Of a stretch of 41,678 nucleotides of DNA, positions 40,749-41,678 are shown in pieces (position 1 is the stretch's first letter; every line of letters begins with the position of its first letter). This DNA comes from an uncultured Duodenibacillus sp. (GTDB lineage Bacteria; Pseudomonadota; Gammaproteobacteria; Burkholderiales; Burkholderiaceae_F), in the NCBI GenBank assembly GCA_944390715.1, contig CALXQS010000019.1:1-41678 (forward strand). Reading direction: 5' to 3'. Below the pieces are notes generated by a model, which searched no databases, was not told where the DNA came from, and worked only from the letters and a program-made list of their open reading frames with translations. The translations under genes and the position numbers were made by a program.

Positions 40749-41678
40749 TCAGAACTGATATTTGACACCAACATTCGCCTCAATTTCCTTTGTGTAGCCG
40801 TTGCCTTCTTCCCGTTCAATTTGAGCCCACAGGCGAGCCTTTCGAGAAAACTGCCAATCGAGACCAACGCCGTAGTAGCCTCGCGTTCCAATAAAGTCAT
40901 CAGAATATTTCATGTCGTTGATTTTAATTTTCTGATCATCCAGAAACTCATGATTGACGCCTCCCTTGAAATAAACCTGCACCCATGCATCCTCTGAAGC
41001 ACTGAATTTAAGTCCCAGAAGGACTCCTAGTCTGCCATTGAGACTATCCATGTGCTCCTGCGACACCGACATGTCGTTTGAAAGCACGAAATCCTTTCCT
41101 TGTACGCGGTACCAAGACAACTGAGCTTGAGGTTCGACAAAGAAATTGTCGTTTGCACCGAAATTGAATTTCTTTCCTATTTCACCAGACAGACCGTAGC
41201 CCACACTGTTGTAATCACCCTTTGCTGAGTTTCCGTCAAGCATACGTGCCTGAATGTCTTGAGAGTAATGATCTACTGACAAAACAAAATCAACATATTC
41301 TTCGGTTGGCCCCATATAGGTCGCATACAGACTCAATCCATGAGAGTCAGCGTCGCCGGTAGCAGAAAAACGAGTGCCATGAGTCTTCTGATCGGCTCGA
41401 GCAGCGCTGAAGCTGCCGCCAAGTACCCAGGAACCGCCAACAGCACGGTCATAACCGATGCTCAAGCCATAAACAGACTGCTTGAATCCCGTACCGGCCA
41501 ATCCAGAAATCCTGTCTTTTCGTCCTTGCGCCGATGCCCAAAGCCCGTCGCGTACACCATAGCGAACTTCACCTAAGCGCTTGTGCAAATCGGAAAGTCG
41601 ATCTAAGAGTGGATGGAGGGCCGGCCATTTCCGCCCTGGCAGGATGAAACATGCCTCCAGGGCTTTTTGATGTGTCGA
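40749..41678 (-). pseudogene. Autotransporter beta-barrel domain, 5'-truncated
   Basis: From about 41605 to the stop at 40749-40751 the minus strand encodes a complete autotransporter barrel of about 285 residues: the linker RLSDLHKRLGEVRYG, GLWASAQGRKD, repeated amphipathic strands ending in aromatic residues, and the terminal ANVGVKYQF with its C-terminal Phe. The frame stays open to the window end, but beyond 41610 it reads through a transcription terminator on the opposite strand and does not look like passenger or linker. The passenger and signal peptide are thus missing here. GC is lower than in the core genes. Confidence 0.7.
41633..41668 (+). terminator. Rho-independent terminator at the window edge
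   Basis: Stem GCCCTGG-c-AGG / CCT-CCAGGGC with one bulged base and a ten-base loop, followed by five T, on the plus strand. No plus-strand gene ends nearby, so it has probably been moved here with other sequence. Confidence 0.65.

Noticed and set aside
1..41678. CRISPR arrays, rRNA, complete tRNA genes, intact IS elements, replication origin
   Set aside because: I looked for evenly spaced repeats, conserved rRNA/tRNA segments, transposase motifs and iteron or DnaA-box clusters and saw none.

Overview
The window looks like a chromosomal segment of a gut-type betaproteobacterium. Burkholderiales, probably Sutterellaceae, is my inference. It rests on high GC with small degraded AT-richer edges, a full System I cytochrome c maturation cluster, Tat-exported flavoproteins paired with multiheme cytochromes, and a hydrogenase accessory operon in the order of the Cupriavidus hoxOQRTV-hypABFCDE block.

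Layout. 1-3.6 kb is a worn edge: the 5' end of a group II intron on the minus strand, a Crp/Fnr regulator, a Tat-signal/TIGR04076 protein, and a deletion scar joining the 3' halves of a flavoprotein gene and a probable LysR gene. 3.6-4.7 kb holds an eIF2B/MtnA-fold protein that lacks the known catalytic residues. 4.86-13.2 kb is the most interesting block: a GntR/FCD regulator divergent, across a perfect 26-bp palindrome, from an operon of an alkaline-phosphatase-superfamily hydrolase, a Tat-exported peptide-type binding protein, two permeases, a fused double ATPase, and a phosphonoacetate-hydrolase-like enzyme. It reads as an uptake and breakdown route for an organophosphonate or phosphoester. 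13.4-22.0 kb carries a SIMPL-domain protein and ccmABCDEFGHI on the minus strand. 22.3-24.0 kb is ilvD. 24.3-26.2 kb is a tetraheme cytochrome with a Tat flavoprotein reductase. 26.5-27.2 kb is yggS (minus). 27.2-27.9 kb is non-coding with a sigma-54-like promoter, an IHF-like site and four stem-loops. 27.9-37.5 kb is an eleven-gene [NiFe]-hydrogenase maturation operon with no structural genes beside it. 37.6-41.7 kb is another worn edge: autotransporter fragments, a PIN toxin-antitoxin pair, and small unknown or frameshifted ORFs.

How the genes fit together. Ccm attaches haem to periplasmic c-type cytochromes such as the tetraheme protein. That protein would pass electrons to the flavoprotein reductase, and hydrogenase (structural genes not in this window) could be the electron donor. 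This is an H2-driven anaerobic respiration theme. The phosphonate-like operon is a separate nutrient-acquisition unit. All functions are from sequence reading only; no searches were run.
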